Source: Phragmites australis (Eukaryota; Streptophyta; Magnoliopsida; Poales; Poaceae). Taken from it: DNA of 64,000 bases. The notes beneath the pieces were generated by a model, which saw only the letters and a program-made list of their open reading frames with translations, ran no database searches and was not told the origin of the DNA. The translations under genes and the position numbers were made by a program. This document shows positions 21,820 to 32,534 of the stretch, one piece after another. Position 1 is the stretch's first letter. Each line of letters begins with the position of its first letter. The DNA is taken from assembly GCF_958298935.1 (NCBI RefSeq), contig NC_084931.1, forward strand, positions 19,743,334 through 19,807,333. Reading direction: 5' to 3'.

Positions 21820-23520
21820 GCCACCGCATGCAGAGGTCTGGTTCATGGACACGGGTGCGACCTCCCATATGACCGGCGACTCTGGTAACTTCATCACTTA
21901 CTCCTACTCCTTGCCACCGCATTCGGAAGTGAATTGCGAACGGAAATCAGATTCTTGATTAAGTGAGATGTATCACTATGGGCAAAGGTGCTAGCATTCC
22001 AATTATTGGCACTAGCCATGCTCATCTTCCCACCCCTTACTGCACCTTCTCCCTCCCTAACGCATTGCATACATCTCACTTAATCAAGAATCTGATTTCC
22101 GTTTGCAAATTCACTTCCGATAATTCTTGTACTGTTGAATTTGACAAAGACGGTTTCTCTGTGAAGAGTCTCACAACCAAGCGGGTTCTTCTGAGGCACA
22201 ATAGCTCGCATGGCCTCTATTCTTTCCACCACAACATCGAATCATCATCCCCTGCAGCCCTTTCAGCTCTTTCAACTTTGTTCGAGCTATGGCACCACAG
22301 GTTTGGCCACTCTGGTCGTGAGTCTATGTCCCATTTTCCTTTTCATTTTGAGTCCACTAGTTCAAATAAATGTAATCATAAGCGACTTTGTCATGCCTGC
22401 CAATTGGGCCAGCACATTCGTTTGCCTTTTTCTGCTTCAACCAGTACTACATATTTTCCATTCTAAATAATCCATTGTGACTTATGGACCTCTCTAGTAT
22501 AAAGTGTCTCTGGTTTCAAATATTACCTTGTTGTTTTGGATGACTACTCCCATTACGTGTGGACATTTCCCCTTCGTGCCAAATAAGATGTTCCTACTAT
22601 CCTTCAAAACTTTTATGCTCATATTCTTAACTAGTTCCATAGCTATTCAATGCTTGTAGTGTGATAATGAGCGTAAGTTTGACAACAGCTCTCTCAGGTC
22701 CTTTCTTGTATCCAAAGGCATTTCCTTTAGGCTTTCTTTCCCTCACACTTCGCCACAAAATGGCAAAGCCGAGAGAATTCTCCGCTCCATCAATGATATT
22801 GTGCACACAATGCTATTTCATGCTCACATGCTTGTAGTTTACTAGGTGGAGGTGTTGCGCACGGCTACCTATCTACTAAATAGACAACCTTGCAAGCCTT
22901 TGCATTTTCAGACCCCCTACTATATCCTTTTTTGGCATGCTTCCTCGGTATGATCATCTCATTGTTTTTGGGTGCTTATGCTACCTGAAGCTAGCTGTTG
23001 TCATTTCCCTTCATAAGCTTGCTCCAAAATCAGCTGCTTGTGTGTTTCTCGGGTACCCGGATGAGCACAAAGGGTACTAGTGTCTCAACTTATCCACTCA
23101 CAAAATTGTCATCTCTCGGCATGTCTCCTTTGATGAATATTTTTCTTTGATCCATAGCAGCGTCCTGGCACAACCTCGCCATCCACAGCCACAACCAATC
23201 CGGTGATACCTTCGTTGGATCTGTTGCCTCTTCGAGCACCTACGCGATCCGTTTCCTCGACTTTCATTCCAATTGATTCAGCATCCACTAATCCTTACAC
23301 CCCGCTGCCTCCTGCACAGACTGCATCTCTCGCACCAATCATCAGCTCATGCACAACTGCTCCAGTCATCCACCTAGCTTCCCCGATGTGTACTTCGCCA
23401 CCACGCTGCATGTCCCCGCACCCAACACACAACAACCCACCGCCAAATCCAGACCAAGCATCGCCACATGCAATAACACAACTTGACCATGCGCCAGCCT
23501 CCTCTCATCCAATGTAAACT
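21820..23520 (+). pseudogene. Copia protease / GAG-pre-integrase / integrase remains
   Basis: WFMDTGATSHMTG (21839-21877) is the protease active site with its Asp-Thr-Gly intact. MGKGASIPIIGTSHAHLPTP through LHTSHLIKNLISV (21978-22100) is the usual segment before the integrase, and ELWHHRFGHSG (22284-22320) is the GAG-pre-integrase motif. From about 22470 the integrase core is broken by stops (SGFKYYLVVLDDYSHYVWTF, with its Asp). AACVFLGYPDEHKGY (23030-23080) marks the integrase C-terminus. A 49-bp inverted duplication disrupts the protease/pre-integrase junction. It is not functional. Confidence 0.8.
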
Positions 23521-23559
23521 AGAGCAAAATCTAGAATTTTTGCCCTGAAATAGACCTTC

Positions 23560-25105
23560 AAATTGTCTGCTATTTCTTCACCCTCTCTATACCCACTTCA
23601 TACCTACAAGCCATCAAAGATCCACACTAGCAGCAAGCCATGACCGAGGAATACAATGCATGGATCTCCAACAATACTTGGTCTTTGGTGCTACCTCTTG
23701 CAGGTGTCAACGTTGTGACTGGGAAGTGTGTTTTCCAGTTTCATCTAGATGGTTCCCTTGCTCGGTAAAAGGCTAGGTGGGTTGTGCGAGGCTTCTCCCA
23801 GTAGACTGGCATTGACTATGCCAAGACCTTTAGTCCGGTCATTAATCCATCCACGGTCCATGTCGTCTTAAGCATCTCCACCTCGTTGTCTTGGCCAATT
23901 CACCAGATGGATGTGAAGAACGCCTTCTTGCACCGTAACCTATCTGAAACAACAGCTGTCTAGTTTCATTGATCCTTCACGTCCCTCTCATGTTTGCAAA
24001 TTAAGCAAATCGCTTTATGGCTTGTAACAAGCTCCACACACTTGGATTATTTGTTTTACATCTTTTCTTCATGTCATTGGTTTTACTTCCTCCCGTGAGG
24101 ATTCATCGTTGTTCATATATAAGCATGGCTCTCACATAGCTTATTTGTTGTCTCTATGTAGACGATATCATCCTCACAGCAAACACATCCACTTTCCTTC
24201 AAAGCATCATCTCCAAACTTAGTTTTGAGTTTTCCATGTCTGATCTAGGTCCTTTAGACCATTTTCTTGTAATCACAATTCATCACAACTCCAAGGGTCC
24301 CTTTCTTTCTCAAGATCAGTATGCATTAGATATCGTAAGTCATGCTAACATGTGAAATTGTAATCCCTGTACTACACTAGTTGACACAAAGAACAAAGTG
24401 CCGGTCTTGTAGGACTTCTAGTCTTCAATGCCATCGAGTATAAGTCCTTAGCTGGTGCCCTCCAATACTTGACTCTCACTAGACCAGACATCAGCTACGA
24501 CATGCAACAAGTCTATTTGTCCATGCACTCTCCAAGGGAACATCACCTTCATCTCCTTAAATGAATTCTTCGTTACTTAAAGGGCACAACTTCCTTTGGG
24601 TTGCAGCTTCATCGCTCTACCTCCAATGAAATTATGGCTTATTCTGATTCTGATTGGGCTAGGTGTCCCGACACCAGGCAATCCACATCAGGTTATTGTA
24701 TTTTTGTTGGTGCAAATCTAGTCTCCTGGTCATCTAAACGCCAAGCCATGATTTCACAGTCTAGTGCTGAGGCCGAATACAAGGCAACTAATGTTGTCGC
24801 AAAAGGATGTTAGCTGCACCAATTGCTCCAAGAACTCCATCAAGCGCCTACCCATGCAACTGTTGTCTTCTGTGATAACATCAGCGCGACCTACATGTCT
24901 TCCAATCTGGTGCAACATCAGCGAACGAAGCATATTGAGATCGATTTGCATTTTGTGAGAGAAAAGGTGTCTCTTGGGGAGATTAAAGTCCTTCATGCGC
25001 CGTCGTCCATGCAATTTGCTGACATCTTCACGAAGGGCATTCCTTCTGTACTTTTTGGAGATTTTAGTTCCAACTTGCATGTCGATCGACGATGCAGCTG
25101 AGAGG
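23560..25105 (+). pseudogene. Copia reverse transcriptase and RNase H remains
   Basis: The RT starts near 23640 (EYNAWISNNTWSLV), with LYVDDIILT (catalytic YVDD at 24155-24166) and the RNase H block YSDSDWARCPDTRQSTSGYC (24637-24700) followed by SSAEAEYKA and, after a stop, HIEIDLHFVREKVSLGEIKV and FADIFTKG. Multiple stops and at least one frameshift separate these blocks. In the last part, one stop interrupts otherwise complete RNase H. Confidence 0.85.
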
Positions 25106-25114
25106 GAGGGGGGA

Positions 25115-25500
25115 TGTTAGCACAATCGGATAACTCCTAGCGGTCAACACTCAACATCTTCTGCCCGATTCTTCCTCCGCATGCAAGACCTAGCTCACCA
25201 CGACTTACCAACGCCTTTGGCACAACGATCGTCCGTACATGCAGGATCCACAACTAGCATCCGTTGTAACTCAACGCTTATGCGCTCCTGTATCTTCTAT
25301 ATATGTATGTGCTCCTGATGAATATAATTAATCACTTAGAGTTCACACTCTTTCGCTGTTGTCTCATCATGGAGAAATTTTATCGTGTCACCATCACACA
25401 AACTAATTTGTATAACCAATCAACCAAAATTTCATGTTATGGGTCATGAAAAATTCTGACAAAAATATAATAGTGTAGAGCGTGTTATCATCTATATTGT
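25115..25500 (+). repeat. Right LTR of the 21.4-25.6 kb Copia
   Basis: It begins TGTTAGCACAATCGG directly after a purine tract and aligns with the left LTR with scattered substitutions, consistent with an old insertion. It runs into a long hairpin at 25385-25644. Confidence 0.7.
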
Positions 25501-25644
25501 ACAAGTTATTGTTTAAGCTCAAATTATATGAGGAGGCAGATGATAGGATGCTCTACACTATTATATTTTTGCTAAAATTATTTATAACTTCTAGCATAAG
25601 ATTTTGGTTGGTTGGTTACATAAGTCGGTTTGTGTAACAGTAAC
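25385..25644. repeat. Long hairpin (MITE-like) at the end of the right Copia LTR
   Basis: The left arm starts GTGTCACCATCACACAAAC and the right arm ends GGTTTGTGTAACAGTAAC. In between, caaccaaaat, aaaaatataatagtgtagag and tatcatct recur inverted (right arm 25541-25644). The loop is about 45 bases. Arms are roughly 100-110 bases with moderate divergence. The left LTR carries only the left arm. Confidence 0.75.
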
Positions 25645-25649
25645 ATACT

Positions 25650-26240
25650 ATAACATAGGTCCAATTACGATCAGTTTTGGAACCGACAATGTGGATTCAA
25701 CAGTGATAATGGGTTTGGAACCTCGACCATTGGCAAAAAAAGACCTGGCTACCACCAGATCACCAACTGTCTCCTCCACACCGTCGCTGTTGCAACCAAA
25801 GCCAGAGCTAGGGGGACCATGAGAGGAGGCAAGTAAGGCGGTGGCATGCTGGGGATTTAGAGTTTGGGGATGAGGAAGGGACATGGGCGTAGATGTTCTT
25901 ATCAGAGACCATGGTCATAGAGGCCATGGTGGCTGAAGGGGACCTGCAGCGGCGGACGCAGCAAGAGAGGAGGCAGCAGCAACACGAGGGAGGAGAGAAG
26001 GTGGAGAGTCCGACAGGCGACGGAGAGCGAGATGGGACACGAGAGGAAGGGCCCACATGCCAGGATGAGAAGAAGGGCATGCACACTATCACCGCCAAGG
26101 GTTTTTTCGGAGTAGAGAATCATGGCAATGCTGAAGTCAACCAAACAGCTCAACACATGTGGCAAAAATGAAAGGTGGAACATCAGTAGTAAAAGCAACA
26201 ATTGGTACCTCTTAGTGGCAAAAATATTCTGAAAAGCAAA
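25650..26240. other. Unassigned
   Basis: GC-rich frames at 25893-26171 (Glu/Gln/Arg-rich on +) do not match a family I know; they sit in purine-rich DNA (gagaggaggcagcagcaac). Nothing is supported as a gene. The piece may include leftover CACTA 1 or Copia flank. Confidence 0.35.
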
Positions 26241-26641
26241 CGGTCAGAGCTACGAACAATCAACACAACGCGAGTGTCCATTTGCAATAATTAGTTCCGA
26301 GTACTCATGCTAGCACAAAACTGCACGGTTTGTACCTGCCTCGTTCACGCAAGAACAATGAAAGCATCGCGCGTAAGTAGTGTGTAATCACAATTGTCAA
26401 ACCCTGAGGTCACAGAAGATCCCAAGCAAAAGTACAGCACAGTTCTGGATTAGTTAACAATTCCACTCGATGTCAAAGACACATGGCATTGCCAACATCT
26501 GACTATAGTCCTCCAGCAGGAAACAAGCTCATTGTTACACTAAGTCATCCGCAAGTACCATCTTCACAGACAAAATTGTTCTTGTTCCATTAGTCGGAGG
26601 AACATACACTGTGAAACTGAACTACAGATATCCGCATGATA
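26241..26641 (-). other. Likely 3' UTR of NOP16 and downstream flank
   Basis: Non-coding sequence left of the stop codon (minus-strand downstream). No clear AATAAA signal is seen, so the polyadenylation position is unknown. Confidence 0.35.
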
Positions 26642-29600
26642 CTACAGTGGATAAAGGAAGTTCTTCCCACTAACGTGGTATCTTTCGCAGAGCTGCTTCA
26701 ACGTACCCACTGAGTGCTGCATCGCATTCAACTTGGTATCCATGAACATGGCCTGCAAGCATGATATTTGTTAGACCACATTCTTAGAACATAAATCTAT
26801 GTAAATCATTAACTCAGATGAATGACACGTTTTGGATATTTGGTTGTACCTTGTAGTCATCACCATACTTCTCTATCAATTTGTCAATGCAAACATGTTG
26901 AATTTTAGTCAGTGGTTGCAAAGGTGCAGATTTCCCATCCTTCCTTTTCTTCCCAAGTGCAGATTTCAGATCTACATTGCATAGAAACATTTGGATGAGA
27001 TTCTGCACAGTTATTGTCAATCCTCAAATTTTTTTCATAATATCATTTTATTGGATAATTGCAAAAATAATAGCTAAATTTAAAAATTGCAAGAATAGGT
27101 ATATGTCGGCACGCGGAATACTAACAAAGGACCTGTCAGTATTCCACATGCCGACAGCATACGTGGCACTAGGCTCGGGGGCTTGTCGGCACGCGGAATG
27201 CGGACCAAAGGTCTGTCGGCATTCCACGTGCCAACAGGCATCTAGGTAGACACCGATAAAGGGTGTCGCAGTAGCGGATAGCTGACAGACATGTCCACAA
27301 ACGGAATGCCGACAAGCTGACAGCTATCTCTTTTAATTGATTCTTATTAATAATTAGGAGAATATCATGTATTTAATGAAAGTTTTTTATTAATAATTAG
27401 GAGAATATCATGTCTTTAATGAGACAAGAACTCAATATGCATCCTATAAAAGAAGTTAAACTTTTTTGAAAATAGCAACTAAAGGCAATGATGCGCGATG
27501 TTTGTTGAACGGCCAAAAATGTTTGTTGTTCAAAGAGTTGTCCAAACGACATCACGGAGTGATTCATTTTTTTCTAATATTGATTCGATGTAATTTTGTC
27601 GATATTTCTTTATTTAGTTGATGTAGAATTGTGTGAGTAATTTTTTTTAGTGAAGTAGCGTTGGAAGGATACAAAATCTAAATTTTTGAACAATAGTAGT
27701 TGTGAAGCACAATTATCATAGTTACAGCACAGAGATTACATACGCTGGTAAACATTATATGGGACATGGAGTTTATCATCACTGCACGAATAGACCATAA
27801 CCATAAAGAAATGATGACAACAAATGTTGGTATGTACGGTATGCCTAAAGACTAACCTAATAACGTGCCGCTGGTAAGCCTAGCATGCCTTAGGGAATAA
27901 AAATAGACCAGGTTACAATAGATGCTCTCTAGTGCACCTCCAATATTTGCCCTTTCTCAGGCCGGTATACACATCCTACGTGGCACACCCCTTTAGCTGG
28001 GCCCACAACCTATCGGCATTTCGTGTGCCAGTAGGCCCCCAGGCCCAATGCCATGTAGACTGTCAACATGCAAAATACCGACAGGTACCTATTCTTGCAA
28101 TTTTTTGAATTTAGCTATTATTTTTGCAATTTTCCAATAAAATAATATTATTAAAAAAATTTGTCAATGCTCACTATAAGATCATAAGAAATTCCTTGTG
28201 CAATCTATATTGCATAACTATGTCCTCTACGCACAACGAATTAAGGAACAATAATAGCATATCTTGAGACTATGCTAAGTGTAAAAGTTTATCCTCAATT
28301 GCTAACCAAAGAACCAAGAGACTATATCCATTAAGGCTCTAAATGTATTCCTATCTATATTGCCGTGCCATAAGGAAGCTTAAAAGAGCTATGATGAAAC
28401 AACAGAAAATACAGTTTCTGTGGACATCATTGATGACCAAGGTTTTGAAAATAGGTAATCGGCACTCAGTCAGTCACCTCACCTAGTAGTCAGTTTTTTT
28501 ATTTATATGTTAGATTTATACATTTATGTTCATAGAGGGCCAAAATAAACATCAGGTGCAACTCTTTCAACTAAAATTGTGAATGAACAATTTTAATTGT
28601 AAAACAACTAGTGGAAGGCAATTTAAAATAAAGTAAAGCTCTTGATCCATATCATACATTGTTCCAAAAGTAATACTTCATGATTCATTCCTTATAGTTT
28701 TCACCTACACCTTTAGCACCCTAGTCCCCTATGTACCTAATTAAAAAAAGAACATTGGCACTCATCCATGACATAGTTATATCTAGTCACTAATTCCCTT
28801 TCATAAGAAGTAGGACAATTGTTATGCTTGCTACGATGTGCTTAGTTATTAATAGCTTAATAATCTGTACAGAAAACAGCAAACAATATCCTAATACATG
28901 GTACAAATAATCACTATAAGCACTAAGTCATCATCTTGTACTTAAACTGATGGGCTGTCTGATGTCTAACCGGCCGAGTACTCGGGCTGGTAGCCAGTTA
29001 TGCTGAGTAAACCTGTTAACCAACCGGTTTTGCATCCTCGTAACAGGTTAGGCCACCTGTTACAAGTACACGGCCAAATACTCGACATGTTAGACCTGTT
29101 TTCAAAATACTGTTGATGACTATTATAGATGGAAAAGAAACGTGATCAGATCGTTTGCAGTAATAATTAAGTTATGTTTTTCAGGTCTCCAAGCAAGTGA
29201 AACAGGATATAGGCACTCACTTTAAGAAAAACATGGAAAAACTAGCATTTATCACACATTTCGAATATCCAGTAAAAGCCATGATGGGACTTGCTAACTG
29301 AAGTGAAGACCATTTTTCTTTACAATCTTTACTCTTTGGACAATGTATCATCATGGTCATACACAAGAATAAAGCTCGTAAACAAGCATGAGGCAGGTCA
29401 AAGTATACTGTAGATAACCAATTGAAACATATACATAAAAAATAACTGGCTTAAGTTAGAATTAAACCGTGGATCAATTCCAATTAAGTTTCATCTGGTG
29501 CCTCGTTTACAATTCTTTTTAAACTTATTTGCTAAAATGGCTGAACTCATTATAATCTCGGCCTGATAGGATATATAATTTATCAAACATTAGGTAGAGC

Positions 29601-30539
29601 ACAATTTAATTGAATAGCTACAGTTCATAATCATTATTCTATCTTCTTCACCACTGTTTTGATAAAAAAAAACACAGCAATCCCAATGGAAGGAGTTTGC
29701 TACAAAACTACTCACTTCTTGGATTGAATATGAACAGCTCTCTTCCTAAATTAAAGTGTAATAGAAATGTGATTTATTTTTCTTGAACTTTCCTTGTTGG
29801 ATACACATAGTGCCCATTTTAGGATTAAGCATTCCAAAACAACCATTTCCAACTCAGAGGAAATCAAATTTAAGCCAGAATCATCGATAGCACAAATAAC
29901 AAAACAAGCTGATTATAAGAATTAGAACCATGCCACCACATGTCGCTGGCAAAATCTCGGAGCACGATACTAATCAATCTCTCAAAATAGTGTATCTACT
30001 AAAGCCATTTACCACGGCGAAGGTTTGCATCATCAATGTGACCAAAAACACATCTCATTCCATGTAAAGCTGCCGCCTTTACCCTAGCTGCGTGGAACAT
30101 GTGACCCGCAACAAATCGTACACCCATTACAGCACTTCAACTTCAGGATTTCCCCAGAAAAATCACAAAACAACGCAGAGAGAGCGAATTAAATGGGCTG
30201 ACCGTCGGACTCGAGGTCGCTGCCGGGATCCATGGGTTCGAACTCCGGGACGGGGGCGCGCGCGGCGGCGACGTCGGGCGCCTGCAGCGGCGCGCTCTGG
30301 ACGAGCTGCGGGGTGCCGCGGGAGTGCGCGCCGAGGAGGTTGGGGTTGGCGACCACCCCGAACGCCGCGTAGTTCTTCACCACGCTGCCCTCCGCGTCCC
30401 AGCCCTGCCCGCCACCGGCGGCGGCCGCGAGCGCCTCCGGAAGGTCAAAGGCCGGCTTGAACTCCCGTGGCTTCCTGCGCGGGAGCCCCACGCGGACCTT
30501 GGCGTGCGAGCGCTTGAACTTGCGCCGCGACCCCCCCAT
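26642..30539 (-). CDS. NOP16: Nucleolar protein 16 (ribosome biogenesis factor), 189 aa
   Basis: Three minus-strand exons join in frame: 30539-30203, 26971-26850 and 26752-26642 (570 nt with stop). The first begins MGGSRRKFKRSHAKVRVGLP, the Nop16 N-terminus, with NYAAFGVVANPNLLG further on. The second holds LGKKRKDGKSAPLQPLTKIQ and IEKYGDDYK, the third AMFMDTKLNAMQHSVGTLKQ and CERYHVSGKNFLYPL. Donor and acceptor sites are GACG/GTCAGC, TGTAG/AT, AAG/GTACAA and TGCAG/GCC. Length is close to human NOP16 (178 aa). Nop16 acts in the nucleolus in 60S pre-ribosome assembly. The ATG is the first in the frame after a telo-box leader. Exon 1 is very GC-rich, as is usual for 5' ends of grass genes. Intron 1 (26972-30202) holds a Mutator-like element; intron 2 is 97 nt. 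No defect is visible. Confidence 0.93.
27026..28162. mobile_element. Mutator-like non-autonomous element (TIR-MITE) in NOP16 intron 1
   Basis: The terminal inverted repeats begin AAATTTTTTT and extend through tattttattgg, ttgcaaaaataatagctaaa and attgcaagaatagg, about 80 bases, with weaker inverted similarity for a further 100 or so. Flanking 10-mers GTCAATCCTC (27016-27025) and GTCAATGCTC (28163-28172) differ at one base, a fitting target duplication for a MULE-type insertion. Inside the left end are palindromic words (TGTCGGCATTCCACGTGCC type). It has no transposase. Total 1,137 bp. Confidence 0.8.
27345..27423. repeat. Tandem duplication inside the intronic MULE
   Basis: Two neighbouring copies of ttattaataattaggagaa + tatcatgt(a/c)tttaatga (about 37 bases each, positions near 27347 and 27387) differ at about one base. 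Confidence 0.8.
28163..30202. other. Rest of NOP16 intron 1
   Basis: AT-rich intron DNA without a recognised gene. A tract around 28980-29100 (ccggccgagtactcggg, aaccggttttgcatcc, acaggttaggccacctgt) is made of short palindromes and may be another small element. Nothing else is supported. Confidence 0.5.
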
Positions 30540-30720
30540 CGGCGCTGACAGGCGGCGGCAGCTAGGGTTTCAAGGGGGCTGGGGTTTTGGGGGAAGAGAC
30601 GGAGATGGAGGACGAAGAAGAGACTTGAAGAGAGGCCCGCCCCTTTCCTTTCTGGGCCAATTTGCCTGGAGGCGGGGCCGACTGGGTAGATTTGAATGAC
30701 GGCACACAAGAATTTTGGGA
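30540..30720 (-). promoter_or_regulatory. NOP16 promoter: telo-box and site II element
   Basis: Read on the minus strand, AAACCCTAG (telo-box; + positions 30562-30570) lies 23-31 bases upstream of the start codon, and GGCCCA (site II; + TGGGCC at 30653-30658) about 115 bases upstream. This pair is the classic control of plant ribosome-biogenesis genes and fits NOP16. No TATA box is evident. Confidence 0.7.
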
Positions 30721-31983
30721 AAAAATTAAAAATATTTTCAGTAATTAGTATTAAAAATAGGCGGACATTTAAAAAAAATCACAAAACCAGATGCTTGTCG
30801 TCCGAGCGATAAGGAAAAATCGTCCGTTCACTGGGGATTATAGAAAAAAAGCGCCCAACGGAAGGGCGATAAAGTGGAATGCATTGTGATGAATGAGTGA
30901 CTTTAACCTGGAATTTTTATATTTAAAAATAAAATTCCATAATTTTAAAATTATTAATTATAGTCAAAGAAATAGAGAACTGGGAAGGCCCCCCATCCAA
31001 AACTGCCGTCCAGATCTGGGCGCTCTTCTTGATAGCGGCCATGTTGTGGTCAAGTGATCCCAAAGCTGGTTCAGAAGCCGTTCGTCGGGGACCTCTAGGG
31101 CATCGTATTTGGTCAACAACCATCATCGTTCGCTAGCCCATCATTGTCCTCTCCTCTTCTCCGTGTGGTCGCCGCTGCTTCTGTCCTCGCCATACTTGCT
31201 CGTGGCTGCCACATTGCATCCTCACTGCGTGTCTGCAGCCCTCCTGTCCTCACCTCCCCACATGGTGAACCGTAGCCGCCCTCGTGGCATGTACCTCTTG
31301 TCGTTGCAGCCACTCTCCCTGCATAGTAAGTTTAGTTGTCCTAGTTATTCGTATAATTGACTTTAGGCTTCATTTGAATTGTGTTCCCCAGAAGAAGAAA
31401 GTTAGTCCTCACCAACCCCGCTGTTGAGAAGTCTTACTTGCAGATTGCTATAAACAATATCCAAAAAAAAGAACAATAGAGCAAAGCTTGTAATGCCACT
31501 ATAGTACACATGGCTGTGCAACAAGAAGAATATTTTCTCTACTATATAAAGTACAAGTTGGTTCATACATCACTCCTCGTCTCCCCTCCCCTCCCCTCTC
31601 ATCTTCTAATAAAAAACCACGCCGAACCCAAATTCCCTCCCATCCTATGCTATCTAATAAAAAACCAATGAAAACCATTTGCCAGTGGCCACAAAAACGG
31701 AAACGCCCCCGATGAACCACAGGCCCCACCCCACCGCTCGTTGTTCCCACATCTGCCATCCTTTCTCCACTCCTGCCCCAATCCTTGCTCGCCGTGGAGG
31801 GGGAGGCATAGCTGTCATGGCCATGCGGACGCTACTCCACCACAAAGGCGGCCAACGTCGCGGCTTCATTGTCATTCACATCGCCTTCAAGGTCCCCACC
31901 TTCCGCCACACGCGTCTGCAGGCGGCGGCTACGGTGTGCTAGGAAAGCTGTCCTCGATGTTGGAGGCGATGTGAATGACTTTG
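30721..31983. other. Unassigned intergenic DNA
   Basis: 30721-30990 is AT-rich. 31100-31980 is C-rich on + with several short open frames, but none matches a family I know. A TATA-like CTATATAAAGTAC (31542-31554) precedes a CTCCCCTCCC leader-like tract (31575-31605), so this may be the 5' part of a lost gene or element. Confidence 0.35.
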
Positions 31984-32534
31984 TGTTGTATTAGCGGTAT
32001 ATGGTAGAATCCTAGTAGGATTGTTGTATTCATACCTCCTCATAAATATGATAGGAGGTCGTTGTTTGTAACTATGATGGTATAGCAATAGGTTCACAGG
32101 GGGCAGCATCGGTTCTGCCCATAGTCATACCCCATAGTTGGGGAGTAGCGCACGTAGCCATGCCTCAGAGATATAGGCTTTGGTTGAACCTCGTTAATAA
32201 ATATCATGCATCTAGTATCATCTACAATCGTGTGCAATGTCTCGGTAGATCGATTTGTTGCCTCTGTTGTTGACTAATTTTATTGCAAGTGGTATCAGAG
32301 CTATTGTTGGATTGGATCTTGAGGCGGTGCACGGAAGATCACGTGGAGCGCGCGAGGATTATTCATCTATAAGGCATCGTGCAACGCACAGGTGGTGCAG
32401 GTGAACACGACGCAAGGTGGAGCATCACGGCGGCCGGTGCATGAAGGCGAGGCGCGTGTGGCCGCGATAGGTCAACACAGGTGTCGTAGACACATGGTGT
32501 GCACAATCGTGTACGGGTGCGTCGGCGACGTTGT
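31984..32534 (+). mobile_element. Copia 5' LTR with primer-binding site, truncated
   Basis: A 304-bp LTR (TGTTGTATTAGCGG ... TTTTATTGCA, 31984-32287) is followed after two bases by TGGTATCAGAGC (32290-32301), the initiator-Met tRNA primer-binding site used by most plant Copia elements. About 230 bases of leader follow, then the Sirevirus LTR at 32535 cuts it off. gag and pol are absent. Confidence 0.75.

Larger units (their letters stand above)
21361..25645 (+). mobile_element. Decayed Copia LTR retrotransposon, gag deleted
   Basis: Left LTR 21361 to about 21760 (starts TGTTAACGCAATCGG) and right LTR from 25115 (TGTTAGCACAATCGG) are clearly homologous. The right copy is preceded by a polypurine tract, gagagggaggggggA (25101-25114). 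The order protease, integrase, reverse transcriptase, RNase H is that of Ty1/Copia. No primer-binding site or gag lies between the left LTR and protease; only about 75 bases separate them, indicating a deletion. Many stops interrupt pol. The element abuts the CACTA 1 remains. No clear target duplication was found. Confidence 0.8.

Noticed and set aside
25893..26171. 92-codon + frame rich in Glu, Gln and Arg.
   Set aside because: Low complexity from purine-rich DNA, overlapped by an equally long minus frame, no homologue recognised.
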